64,000 bases of DNA. It comes from Agaribacter marinus (lineage in GTDB: Bacteria; Pseudomonadota; Gammaproteobacteria; Enterobacterales; Alteromonadaceae). Numbering within the stretch: position 1 is the stretch's first letter; every line of letters begins with the position of its first letter. The notes under the pieces were generated by a model. The model was not told the origin of the DNA. It saw nothing but the letters and a program-made list of their open reading frames with translations, and made no database searches. Both the position numbers and the translations under genes were made by a program. Shown in pieces: positions 19,407-28,305 of this stretch. The stretch is from contig NZ_BSOT01000006.1 of NCBI RefSeq assembly GCF_030160655.1, positions 1 to 64,000 of the forward strand, written 5' to 3'.

Positions 19407-21505
19407 TGACAACACAATCAAACACAGCAAATTTATTGATTGAGCTTGGTACTGAAGAACTTCCTCCCAAAACGCTTAAAAAGCTGACGGATAGCTTTAG
19501 CACAAACCTAGCAAACGAAATTAAGAAGTTAGGCTTTTCATTTTCAGACACTAAGGCCTTTGGGGCGCCGCGCCGACTGGGTATTTTGCTTAGCAACTGC
19601 GAACGTGTACAAGCTGACAAAATCGTTGAGAAGCGGGGTCCAGCGGTATCTGTGGCATTTGATGCAGATGGCAATGCGACACCTGCAGCAAAAGGCTGGG
19701 CTAAGTCGAATGGTATAGACATTACAGAAGCGGAAAGACTCGTTACTTCTAAAGGTGAATGGTTACTGCATAAGGCAATAGTTCAAGGGCAATCGCTAGA
19801 CAATGAACTTGAAGGCGCGCTAGAGCGTGCGCTAAAACAGCTGCCAATACCTAAACCAATGCGTTGGGGCAGCTCGAATGCAGAATTTATTCGACCTGTG
19901 CACACCGTTTGCGTGCTGTTTGGTCGTGAGGTAATAAATCTTCGCTTGTTTGGTTTGAGTTCAGGAAATACCGTGTCAGGCCATCGTTTTCATGGAGATT
20001 TTCGTGTAGCAATTGATGACGCCAGTGAATACATAGATACCATGCGCAAGCAATATGTACTCGTGCAATATGAAGAACGAGTGAATGAAATCAAAACTCA
20101 GCTGGAAGACAATGCTAAGTCGCTAGGACTAGTTGCAGATTTTGACCAAAGCTTACTCGAAGAAATATCGTCTCTTGTCGAATGGCCAGTTGTATTGACG
20201 GCCAATTTTGAAACTGAATTTTTAGATGTACCAAAAGAAGCCTTGATATACACAATGAAGGACGACCAAAAGTACGTGCCTTTGTTAAGTGAAAATGGTG
20301 AACTGAGCAATACCTTTTTATTTGTTTCGAATATTGAAAGCAAAGACCCAAGTCAAGTAATTTCAGGTAACGAAAAAGTTATACGCCCTCGCCTGTCTGA
20401 TGCTAGATTCTTCTTTGAAACAGACAAGAAAACAACCCTTGCAAGCAAAGCGGATAAGCTAAGTACAATACTCTTTCAAAAAGATCTGGGTACCGTTGCC
20501 GAAAAGTCTGAGCGGGTCGCTAAAATTACGCAAATCATTGGTGAATCCTGTGGCTTCAGCGCGCATACATTGGCAAATGCGAAACGTGCTGCGTTATTAG
20601 CAAAAGCTGACTTGGTGTCAAATATGGTAATGGAATTTACCTCTATTCAAGGCACCATGGGTAAGCATTATGCATTACATGATGGCGAAGACAATGCGGT
20701 TGCACTTGCAATAGAAGAACAATATTTACCTCGCTTTGCGAATGATAAACTCCCGTCGTCAGACCTTGGCGCACTAGTATCCTTGGCAGAGAAACTCGAC
20801 ACACTGGTAGGTATTTTTGGTATCAATAAAATACCTAAAGGGGATAAAGACCCCTTCGCACTTAGACGCAGCGCAATCGGTATTCTACGTATTCTTGTAA
20901 GTAACAAGATGAATATCGATTTATCAGCCTTAGTCGACAGTGTCATTACTACCTTCGATGATAAGCTCAAAAACGCCCAAGCCAAAGAGCAGGTATTGGC
21001 ATTTTTACTTGACCGATGTAAGCCTTTTTATGCAGATTTAGGTATTAGTAGTGATGTCGTAAATGCTGTCATGAATGTTACCAATAGTTATTCATTGAGT
21101 GACATTGATTTACGTGTAAATGCTGTTGCGCAGTTTGCAAAATCAGACGCTGGTGCTAGCCTGATTGCGGGAAATAAACGGGTCAGCAACATTCTCAATA
21201 AAAACAAGATTGAGCTCAATACATACTCCAAAGTGAATACGGAGCTTTTTGAAACGAACGAAGAATCAGCGCTTTATAACGCGTTTATCGACATTGAGCA
21301 TTCGTTAACATCTGAGACAGGCAATTCGGACTATTCGAGTGTATTATCTAAACTTAGTGCTTTAGAAGCACCATTATCTGCGTTTTTCGATAAGGTGATG
21401 ATAATGACCGATAATGAAAACGTGAAAACCAACAGAATTGCTTTAGTGGCTAACGTTCGCTTGGCCTTTTTAGCGGTTGCTGATATATCCGTCATCAACG
21501 TATAA
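19406..21505 (+). CDS. glyS: Glycyl-tRNA synthetase beta subunit
   Basis: 699 residues, full length. The N-terminus LLIELGTEELPPKTLKKL and the segments GAPRRLGILL and EFIRPVHTVCVLF are typical of the family. An HD-like region (GTMGKHYALHDGE) and a C-terminal anticodon-binding region follow. The beta subunit recognises tRNA-Gly and is needed with GlyQ for activity. It starts within the glyQ stop codon. Confidence 0.98.
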   Translation: MTTQSNTANLLIELGTEELPPKTLKKLTDSFSTNLANEIKKLGFSFSDTKAFGAPRRLGILLSNCERVQADKIVEKRGPAVSVAFDADGNATPAAKGWAKSNGIDITEAERLVTSKGEWLLHKAIVQGQSLDNELEGALERALKQLPIPKPMRWGSSNAEFIRPVHTVCVLFGREVINLRLFGLSSGNTVSGHRFHGDFRVAIDDASEYIDTMRKQYVLVQYEERVNEIKTQLEDNAKSLGLVADFDQSLLEEISSLVEWPVVLTANFETEFLDVPKEALIYTMKDDQKYVPLLSENGELSNTFLFVSNIESKDPSQVISGNEKVIRPRLSDARFFFETDKKTTLASKADKLSTILFQKDLGTVAEKSERVAKITQIIGESCGFSAHTLANAKRAALLAKADLVSNMVMEFTSIQGTMGKHYALHDGEDNAVALAIEEQYLPRFANDKLPSSDLGALVSLAEKLDTLVGIFGINKIPKGDKDPFALRRSAIGILRILVSNKMNIDLSALVDSVITTFDDKLKNAQAKEQVLAFLLDRCKPFYADLGISSDVVNAVMNVTNSYSLSDIDLRVNAVAQFAKSDAGASLIAGNKRVSNILNKNKIELNTYSKVNTELFETNEESALYNAFIDIEHSLTSETGNSDYSSVLSKLSALEAPLSAFFDKVMIMTDNENVKTNRIALVANVRLAFLAVADISVINV

Positions 21506-21514
21506 CGGCTATAT

Positions 21515-21976
21515 ATGCGTATTGTTAAAGGCAAAAACCTGTTAATCGTATTGAGCACGAGCGTTTTTTTAAACGCTTGTGCCACAATGCAATCAGCAGA
21601 GAACATATTTTCAAACGAACCCGTAAATGACTATTCTAATATGTATTTGCGTGGCGTATTTAACTGGTGGGAAGCGTCAGATAACTTTAAGTTATTACCC
21701 ATAGAAGACTATAAATACACGGTTACTATTGAGTTAATTGCTGATGGTCAACCATATGACTTTAAAGTTGCCGATGATACATGGACACATAAGCTCAATT
21801 GCGGTCTAAAATTTGGCAACCAAGTAATTGAACTCGATGATGATATCGACCTATATTGCGCAGGTGACTCTACAAATTTGCAGTTCACACCTAATGAAAC
21901 GGCAATGTATACCTTCACGCTTGACACGAGAGATGACGACGAGCCCGAACTAACGATTGTAAAACAACTCCAATAA
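21515..21976 (+). CDS. Small lipoprotein with a possible carbohydrate-binding-like domain
   Basis: 153 residues. The signal peptide ends in a lipobox (VFLNAC), so it is predicted to be a lipid-anchored envelope protein. The mature part (YLRGVFNWWEASDNFKLL, then YTVTIEL and YDFKVADDTW) resembles the small beta-sandwich found beside amylases and pullulanases, where an RG.FN.W motif is followed by a Y.FK.AD motif. That relation is a pattern match from memory; binding to a glucan is inference. It starts 9 bases after glyS and may be co-transcribed with it. Confidence 0.6.
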   Translation: MRIVKGKNLLIVLSTSVFLNACATMQSAENIFSNEPVNDYSNMYLRGVFNWWEASDNFKLLPIEDYKYTVTIELIADGQPYDFKVADDTWTHKLNCGLKFGNQVIELDDDIDLYCAGDSTNLQFTPNETAMYTFTLDTRDDDEPELTIVKQLQ

Positions 21977-22008
21977 ACACAGTATTCAAAATCTTCACCA
22001 GCACTTAT

Positions 22009-22035
22009 AAAAAAGGGGCTCAATATTTGAGCCCC
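22009..22035 (-). terminator. Terminator for the beta-propeller lipoprotein gene
   Basis: The stem GGGGCTCAA/TTGAGCCCC (22015-22023/22027-22035) has a 3-base loop and is flanked by an A-run on the plus strand, hence a T-run on the minus strand. It ends the leftward gene and may also slow the rightward one. Confidence 0.88.
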
Positions 22036-22065
22036 CCACCTTCCTTCCATAAAGATGCTATTCAG

Positions 22066-24057
22066 TTAATAAGGACCTGATAATTCGCTGGTAGCTGACC
22101 AAGTACCGTGCCAAAAACTGTTGCCCCTTAAGTAGTAAACATTGTCTCCGTGAATAATGCTGCGGTCTTCTCCAGAATAGATGTACAAATCATCTTCGCT
22201 CTTTACTACCAATTGCATCGCTTGTTCCATCGTCATAGCGTTTGCATCTACCTCTAAACCAACTAAGCTATATTCTGTCCCTCTGAAGAGGTTACCGTCT
22301 TGCAGCCACCGCTCTACAGGTAGGGCAAACTTGAACAAATCCCCCTCTTGCAAGACAGAGAGTGCAAGATAATTAAACTCAATTGGCGTATAAGCGTTTT
22401 CCCAAACTCGCTCTGCTCGAACAACTGGATTTTGTGGGTCCACGACATCAAACAAGCTAACCTTCATGCCGTTCGTGGTAGGTAATATAATGACGTCATT
22501 CCCATTGTCCGGTAAGTTATTTGGACTAACCTCTTGACCGATACCTAAGACTAAGTTTTCACCGATTGGATGAAGGTAACTTGAGAATCCAGGAATTTCT
22601 AAACTACCCGCAATTTTAGGGGCTAAGGCATCCGATAAGTCCAATACATATAACGGGTCGATTCTTTCAAACGTTACCACATACGCTTTGTCGCCAAAAT
22701 AGCGCACTGCATACACATCCTCCCCTACTTTACCAATGGGTGCAGGCTCTGCGTCATTTGGTAACTCGCTGATTACATCTAAACTATTACTTTCTTCAGC
22801 AAGCACAAACAGTTTGTGTTCTGGGTCACTAAAGTCGTCGTAGTTAGTGGTCAATATACGCAGATTTCCGTCGTGCTCACTCAAGCGCAAATTTGCAGCA
22901 CCACGACCGTTTATTATGCCGTCTACGGTGCCTGAAGCGTTATAGCTCAAACTATCCAATCCTACTTTGTGGATTGTCGTTGTGTCTGAATAACCAGCCG
23001 TTAAATAAATATTCTGCGCTGACATATATAAATTATTTGCTTCTGCACTTAGACAAGTTGCATCAAAGTTTGCAGGATTATTTAAGTCAATCTTCACAAC
23101 GGTAACTAGCTGTGCATTACCTTCTTCACGTTTTACATCGCTTGGAATGGCACAATCGTCCAATGAGAATAATGGGGATTCAATATCATTAATGGTAATA
23201 CTTGGTATAAGCTCTTCGTCGTCTAATCTAAGCAAAGCGTTGTAGTTATCTACTAAGTCGTCATCATTCTCAGCCCCAACAACTAAGTCTTCAACGACGG
23301 GGATATATTGCATAATCAAGTATATATCATCACCAATTCTGCGACTGTTAACTAAGCTCCCATCAATGGATACTGTAGCGTCACTCACTGGACTAGATGG
23401 GTCAGATACGCCGTATACATCTAAAGTGACTTTTGTTTCGCCTGTACCAATTGGCGCAAAAAAGCTCGTTCTAAATATATCGATAGGATAACTAGGCGCA
23501 GACTGCGTGATCACGCCAAGTTTGTCATCGGCCAAATACAAACCACCCACATTGTAAGTTTCGGGGATATCTAAACTCGCCACTTCTTGCAAGGAATCAT
23601 CGTCCTGACGCGCTAATACACGCACTTTGGGTGAGTAACCGTCTTCTGGATACCAAACGGGAACATCTGCAGAAAATGCATATTCACCGTTATATTCAAT
23701 CCTGTCAGCTTCATCAACACCCACTTCTTGCGTGTTGGTTTGAGAAAACCCTCTAGCACCGCTAGCTGCGGCATCATTAAATGTATTAACAACTTCGGGA
23801 AAGCCAAAAATTTGTTGCTGAGCATTTAAATAAACGCCATTTTTAATATACAAACTAACAGCGCTAGCGCCAGGCGTAGATAGCGCTGCATCTGATGTTT
23901 GCCTTTGCTCAAGGTTTGGCGGCGATGTAACCGGAACAAACTCAGGCTCTGGTGCAGTGGTATTGCTGCTACCACCACAAGCGGATAAAATAGATACACT
24001 AATCAAACTCAAACCAAACAACATTTTATTTGACGTTAAATTGCTACGGTGTTGCAT
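22066..24057 (-). CDS. Secreted beta-propeller domain lipoprotein
   Basis: 663 residues. The N-terminus has a lipoprotein signal (SILSACGGSS, cysteine 27). A conserved segment, FSQTNTQEVGVDEADRIEYN, is the hallmark of the family annotated as secreted protein with a C-terminal beta-propeller distantly related to WD40 repeats (Beta_propel). Repeated blades such as LYLADDKLGVI and AYVVTFERIDPLYVLDLSD are visible. The function is unknown in the family; it probably lies at the envelope. The gene is monocistronic with its own terminator. Confidence 0.85.
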   Translation of the reverse strand: MQHRSNLTSNKMLFGLSLISVSILSACGGSSNTTAPEPEFVPVTSPPNLEQRQTSDAALSTPGASAVSLYIKNGVYLNAQQQIFGFPEVVNTFNDAAASGARGFSQTNTQEVGVDEADRIEYNGEYAFSADVPVWYPEDGYSPKVRVLARQDDDSLQEVASLDIPETYNVGGLYLADDKLGVITQSAPSYPIDIFRTSFFAPIGTGETKVTLDVYGVSDPSSPVSDATVSIDGSLVNSRRIGDDIYLIMQYIPVVEDLVVGAENDDDLVDNYNALLRLDDEELIPSITINDIESPLFSLDDCAIPSDVKREEGNAQLVTVVKIDLNNPANFDATCLSAEANNLYMSAQNIYLTAGYSDTTTIHKVGLDSLSYNASGTVDGIINGRGAANLRLSEHDGNLRILTTNYDDFSDPEHKLFVLAEESNSLDVISELPNDAEPAPIGKVGEDVYAVRYFGDKAYVVTFERIDPLYVLDLSDALAPKIAGSLEIPGFSSYLHPIGENLVLGIGQEVSPNNLPDNGNDVIILPTTNGMKVSLFDVVDPQNPVVRAERVWENAYTPIEFNYLALSVLQEGDLFKFALPVERWLQDGNLFRGTEYSLVGLEVDANAMTMEQAMQLVVKSEDDLYIYSGEDRSIIHGDNVYYLRGNSFWHGTWSATSELSGPY

Positions 24058-24222
24058 GTCGACTTCCTTTTATATTCGTAAGTGAATAACGTTATCCTAA
24101 CGCGCATCGTATGTATTTTTCAGATCAAAAATGCGATTAAATGTGAATATTTGTAATCGTTTAGTGTGTTTAGCAAATCGCTTTGATAACCTGCAAACTG
24201 TCAGAGTCTAACGCAATTAATC

Positions 24223-24228
24223 AGGAGG
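24223..24228 (+). promoter_or_regulatory. Consensus ribosome-binding site deciding a TTG start
   Basis: AGGAGG lies 4 bases before the TTG at 24233 and is followed by a typical signal peptide in the same frame. No in-frame ATG is available before the signal peptide. Confidence 0.7.
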
Positions 24229-24232
24229 CATA

Positions 24233-25126
24233 TTGCAAGCTTTAGCGACGCGTATTAAGTATGTACTGCTTTTACTTATAGTAAATGCAAGCCTACCTGT
24301 TTTTGCCTGTGAAAACCCAAAGAATTGCAGAGATAACGAGTACGTAGAAAACAACAGTTGGGAATTTGGGGTCGCGATAGGTGCAGGCGTGCGAACAAAC
24401 CCACTATCCGGTGGCGACGACATACCTTTAGTACTCATCCCGGATATTGCTTGGTACGGCGACAATGCTTATTTTGACAACGGTGAATTGGGCTATCAAT
24501 GGGTACAATCTAATGATTTCGCGCTAGAAACGTTTATTGAAATAAATAGAGAGCGCGCTTTTTTTTCTTTCTGGCATCCTGAGAATATTTTCGTAAACTC
24601 GAATTTTATTGAAGGCTCTTTTCCTGCGTCTCCGCAAGATGATAGACAAAACATTCTTAGTAGCACACCCATCACAGTTGAAAATGTCGCAAAGCGTCGC
24701 TGGGCAGTAGATGCAGGTATTCGTGCGCACAAGTACTTTGACCATACAGAGTTTAATGTGGCGTTGTTTTATGATGTATCTGGCACTTATGATGGTGGAC
24801 ATCTCGAGGCAAATTATTACTACCGTTGGCAAATACCAAAATGGGCATTTTCGGTGAATACACGCGTGACATGGAAAAGCGAATCATTGATTGACTATTA
24901 TTATGGTGTATCGCTTATGGATACAAATTCTTTCGACTTATTGTATAGTGGTGAGAGCACAGTAAATGTCGGTTTATATGCAAAAGCTAGTAGAACAATT
25001 AATGAGAATTGGCAATGGCTAATTATGGCGAGTACAGAATGGCTTGGCGATGGAATGACTGATAGTCCAATCGTTGTGGAAAGCGAAATAAATACGGTGT
25101 TCGTTGGCCTCGCATATCGTTTTTAA
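24233..25126 (+). CDS. MipA/OmpV family outer-membrane protein
   Basis: 297 residues with a TTG start and a signal peptide ending near LPVFA. After cleavage the sequence alternates polar and hydrophobic residues, as in a beta-barrel, and ends in aromatic FVGLAYRF, the usual C-terminal outer-membrane signature. WEFGVAIGAGVRTNPLSGGDD and LVLIPDIAWYGDNAYFDNGE fit MipA/OmpV proteins, which are proposed to be scaffolding or stress-related barrels. It heads an operon with a DUF3019 protein and a two-component system, so it is a likely target or sensor partner of that system. Confidence 0.88.
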   Translation: MQALATRIKYVLLLLIVNASLPVFACENPKNCRDNEYVENNSWEFGVAIGAGVRTNPLSGGDDIPLVLIPDIAWYGDNAYFDNGELGYQWVQSNDFALETFIEINRERAFFSFWHPENIFVNSNFIEGSFPASPQDDRQNILSSTPITVENVAKRRWAVDAGIRAHKYFDHTEFNVALFYDVSGTYDGGHLEANYYYRWQIPKWAFSVNTRVTWKSESLIDYYYGVSLMDTNSFDLLYSGESTVNVGLYAKASRTINENWQWLIMASTEWLGDGMTDSPIVVESEINTVFVGLAYRF

Positions 25127-25135
25127 GGGACTTTG

Positions 25136-25561
25136 ATGGGTTACAAACCCCAGCTTTATATACTTATTTTGTGTATCAGTATCGTGTTTTCTGCACGTAC
25201 TGATGCTCAACAAAACAAGCCTATGGTGCTGCAAACGACCCTCCACGGTCAAACGTTCTCATTGTCACCGACAACATGCGTAACAAATAAAAACGATGAA
25301 ACTTGTCAGATGGATTTGCACATCGTATTGGAAGACTCAAGTATAAAAGAAAATGTTTGTATCTTCCTTAGTGGGACGTCACTGGGTTGTTGGTTTAGTC
25401 AAACGATGCCTGAGTTTATTTCTGTCAAACTTTTACGCGCTCAGCAACTCGTCATAAAGGAAGAAAATGGCAAGACTCTATTTTCTCAAACTTTATTCAT
25501 CAAGTATATCGAGCCAATAAAAAAACGCCGTAGAATAAATAATCCATGGAGTATTTTTTAA
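25136..25561 (+). CDS. DUF3019 secreted protein
   Basis: 141 residues from the ATG at 25136, preceded by AAGGGA at a 5-base distance; an adjacent TTG is less likely. There is an N-terminal signal peptide (YILILCISIVFSARTDA), so the protein is periplasmic. Four cysteines occur in the mature part (motifs TCVT, TCQMDL, VCIFLSG and GCWFSQ), which could form disulfides. The content matches DUF3019, a family of unknown function that recurs next to MipA/OmpV and RstAB-like genes. Its end overlaps the response-regulator start by one base. Confidence 0.82.
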   Translation: MGYKPQLYILILCISIVFSARTDAQQNKPMVLQTTLHGQTFSLSPTTCVTNKNDETCQMDLHIVLEDSSIKENVCIFLSGTSLGCWFSQTMPEFISVKLLRAQQLVIKEENGKTLFSQTLFIKYIEPIKKRRRINNPWSIF

Positions 25562-26271
25562 TGATTGAATTAGTACTAGTGGAAGATGATCCCAGGTTGT
25601 CAGAATTGGTCTGTCAATATTTACAGAGCAATGATTTTAATGTCACCGTATTCGCAGACAGCCAAGGATTGATTGAACATGTCGCCAGTAAAACACCCTC
25701 AGTGATAGTGCTGGATGTAATGTTACCCGATATCGACGGGTTTCAATTATGCAAAATTTTACGGCAACTTTACGCCGGCCCACTACTTTTTTTAACGGCA
25801 AAAAATGAAAGTGTCGATCAAGTCATTGGTTTAGAACTTGGCGCAGATGACTATATCGTAAAACCGGTAGAACCACGGGTGTTACTTGCTAGAATTCAAG
25901 CCTTACTTCGGCGTGCAAATAAGAAAGAATTGAGTCAGCCAACAAACCTCGCTGCTAACAACATTTTGTGCTTTGGTAATTTAAAAATTGATAAAGATTC
26001 ACGAAAAGTCACATTGACAAATGAAGATATTCCCCTGACTAGTCATGAGTTTGATATGCTTTGTAAGCTTGCAGACAACCCAGCAAAAGTTGTGAAAAAA
26101 ACCACGCTATATACAGAATTGATTGGCCGTGAATATGACGGAATTGATCGTTCAGCAGATGTACGAATATCAAGATTACGTAAAAAACTGAAAGACAATC
26201 CAAAGAGTCCTTTTCGTATAAAGACCATTTGGGGTAAAGGGTTTTTCTTCGTACCTGACGCATGGGATTGA
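25561..26271 (+). CDS. OmpR-family response regulator (RstA-like)
   Basis: 236 residues from the ATG at 25561, chosen because GGAG lies 9 bases upstream and because IELVLVEDD aligns with receiver-domain starts. The receiver domain carries the acidic pair VEDD, the phosphoacceptor D52 in VLDVMLPD, and the conserved K in YIVKPVEPR. The C-terminal winged helix (SHEFDMLCKLADNPAKVV, then RSADVRISRLRKKLKDNP) binds DNA. Its partner kinase starts 9 bases downstream. The regulon is likely to include the MipA/DUF3019 genes upstream, which is inference. Confidence 0.93.
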   Translation: MIELVLVEDDPRLSELVCQYLQSNDFNVTVFADSQGLIEHVASKTPSVIVLDVMLPDIDGFQLCKILRQLYAGPLLFLTAKNESVDQVIGLELGADDYIVKPVEPRVLLARIQALLRRANKKELSQPTNLAANNILCFGNLKIDKDSRKVTLTNEDIPLTSHEFDMLCKLADNPAKVVKKTTLYTELIGREYDGIDRSADVRISRLRKKLKDNPKSPFRIKTIWGKGFFFVPDAWD

Positions 26272-26280
26272 TTACAACCC

Positions 26281-27507
26281 ATGGCAAAACTGTTTATTAG
26301 CTTTTATGCCTTTATCACCTTGTCACTCATAGTGATAAGCAGTGTGTTAGATGTACTTTTACCGTCCGAAAATACACACTCCCCGGAATTGCAGGTGTTA
26401 TCTGAACTAACAAACTCACTAAAGAAACACCCGCAAATCTTAGCGTCAGCGTTAACGAACAAAAACCTTACATTTCAAACCTTACATTTAAGTGACATTG
26501 CGTGGCCAAATGAATTACGAGATAAAATTCGTTTAGGCGAAAACGTCATTCTTTACGACAATGACGGACAAACTATATTTGTCCCACTTGAAAATGACTC
26601 CATTATTGCAATATCGATACCTGATGAAGCTAAGCAAAACAAGGACTACTTTTTTGTATATGCATTTGTATTCTTAATTCTTTTAGCTGCTTTAACTGCA
26701 GCCTGGTCGTGGCCATTGTGGCGAGATTTGTCTAAGGTTAATCAGTCGGCTCAGTCATTTGACAAGCACGGTCACTTGCAGGCCATTGAAGTACGCAAAA
26801 GCTCACTTATCTACCCAATTGCAAAAACATTAAATGGCCTAAACGATAAGGTTGCCGATGTACTCAATAATCAACGCATGTTAACTGGTGCCGTTGCGCA
26901 CGAATTTCGTACCCCCATCGCGCGACTTAAATTTGCCCTCGCAATGCACCCAACACCTGAATCGAAAGAATGGGTTGCACTACAAAGTGATTTAGACGAG
27001 CTAGAAACGCTTGTACAGGAATTACTTGACTACACGCAGTACGAGTCTATTGAACCTGAATTAAATGTCGCAGAACTACCGCTCAAAGCGCTTTGCGAAA
27101 ACTTGGTGTCGAAGTTCGCTGTTAGTACTGAATGTAACATTTCAGTAGGGGGCGATGCATGTATTTTGAATGGCGATGGCCACTTTATCGAGAGAGCCAT
27201 TAGTAACTTGCTGGCAAACGCCATCAGACACGCTAAGAGCGAGGTCAAAATTGGTATTGAATGCGATGAAAAACACATAATACTTAGTGTTGATGACGAT
27301 GGTGCAGGCATTAAAACGGAGATGATGACAAAGATATTTACGCCTTTTTATCGACCCGATGCAGGTAGAGACAGGATAAAAGGCGGCGCTGGTTTAGGCT
27401 TAGCCATCGTACAACGCATTCAACATTGGCATGGTGGTGAATGTTACGCAGAAACGAGTGCCACATTAGGTGGCGCGCGTTTAGTGCTGATGTATCCAAA
27501 GGATTAG
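26281..27507 (+). CDS. Sensor histidine kinase (RstB-like)
   Basis: 408 residues. There is an N-terminal membrane helix, a periplasmic segment of about 100 residues, and a second helix (VYAFVFLILLAALTAAWSW). A HAMP-like linker and the H-box VAHEFRTPIARLK (H207) follow. The ATP-binding domain has the N-box AISNLLANAIRHA, DDDGAGI and GGAGLGLAIVQ. It phosphorylates the regulator encoded just before it. The sensory segment is short and of unknown ligand; location in one operon with MipA and DUF3019 suggests that these envelope proteins modulate it. Confidence 0.93.
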   Translation: MAKLFISFYAFITLSLIVISSVLDVLLPSENTHSPELQVLSELTNSLKKHPQILASALTNKNLTFQTLHLSDIAWPNELRDKIRLGENVILYDNDGQTIFVPLENDSIIAISIPDEAKQNKDYFFVYAFVFLILLAALTAAWSWPLWRDLSKVNQSAQSFDKHGHLQAIEVRKSSLIYPIAKTLNGLNDKVADVLNNQRMLTGAVAHEFRTPIARLKFALAMHPTPESKEWVALQSDLDELETLVQELLDYTQYESIEPELNVAELPLKALCENLVSKFAVSTECNISVGGDACILNGDGHFIERAISNLLANAIRHAKSEVKIGIECDEKHIILSVDDDGAGIKTEMMTKIFTPFYRPDAGRDRIKGGAGLGLAIVQRIQHWHGGECYAETSATLGGARLVLMYPKD

Positions 27508-27515
27508 TCTATTCT

Positions 27516-28286
27516 TTATGCATGATGGCCAAAGCTAAAACAAGAATTGTTGAGAGAACCAAATTCGTAGCTATCATGAATTAACATACTTTGTTCATGC
27601 ATTGCTGCGCCAGCTGCAATTAATAAGGGGACATAATGTTCCAACGACGGATGTGCAATTGTCGCTGAAGGATGCGCATCATAGAGATGTGTTAGTTCAG
27701 CATAATTTTTATCTTGAACACACTTTTGTAACCAAGCAACAAAGTCAACGGCCCAAGGTTCTGGGGTACTACCATGGCTGAGTCTTGACAGGTTGTGCGT
27801 CGCGCCACCTGATCCAATAATGAGTATTCCCTCACGCCTTAACTCTTTGAATGCCTCTCCTAGCAACAGATATTCATTTAAGTTTTTATATCTTGGGACA
27901 CTTAATGCGGTTATAGGAATATTACCCTTCGGATAGCTAAGCGATAAAACAGACCAAGCACCATGATCTAAACCTCGACTGTTCTTTTTATATGCAATCT
28001 CTTTCTCTTGCAGCAGCGCACAGATTTTATTAAAGAGCCATTTAGGCTGCTTAGCTTCATATTGTACTTTATGTAATTCAGCGCCAAACCCTATAAAATC
28101 ATGAATAGTGCTTAGCTCTTCGTTATTGCTTATTTCGAGATCGTGACTCAACCAATGAGCAGAAAAGACAATGATTGCTTTTGGCTCAGGTAGGTCTTTA
28201 GCTAATGATTGCAAAAAATCTTTTGCTGAAGAATTACTTAATACTCGATTGGGCGCACCATGAGATATAAATAACGATGGCATCAT
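27516..28286 (-). CDS. ygiD: YgiD-type extradiol (DOPA) dioxygenase
   Basis: 256 residues, the usual length for class III extradiol ring-cleavage enzymes of the YgiD/LigB group. The metal-ligand histidines are visible in ISHGAP (H9), SAHWLS, LDHGAWSVL and THNLSR. E. coli YgiD opens the ring of L-DOPA between carbons 4 and 5. The natural substrate here is unknown. It lies 19 bases downstream of yqjG on the same strand, which suggests a quinone/catechol detoxification operon. Confidence 0.92.
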   Translation of the reverse strand: MMPSLFISHGAPNRVLSNSSAKDFLQSLAKDLPEPKAIIVFSAHWLSHDLEISNNEELSTIHDFIGFGAELHKVQYEAKQPKWLFNKICALLQEKEIAYKKNSRGLDHGAWSVLSLSYPKGNIPITALSVPRYKNLNEYLLLGEAFKELRREGILIIGSGGATHNLSRLSHGSTPEPWAVDFVAWLQKCVQDKNYAELTHLYDAHPSATIAHPSLEHYVPLLIAAGAAMHEQSMLIHDSYEFGSLNNSCFSFGHHA

Positions 28287-28305
28287 GATGGTTAGTCCTC
28301 CTAGA

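Noticed and set aside
19330-19722. 130-codon minus-strand frame across glyQ-glyS
   Set aside because: It is antisense to two highly conserved synthetase genes and has no recognisable product.
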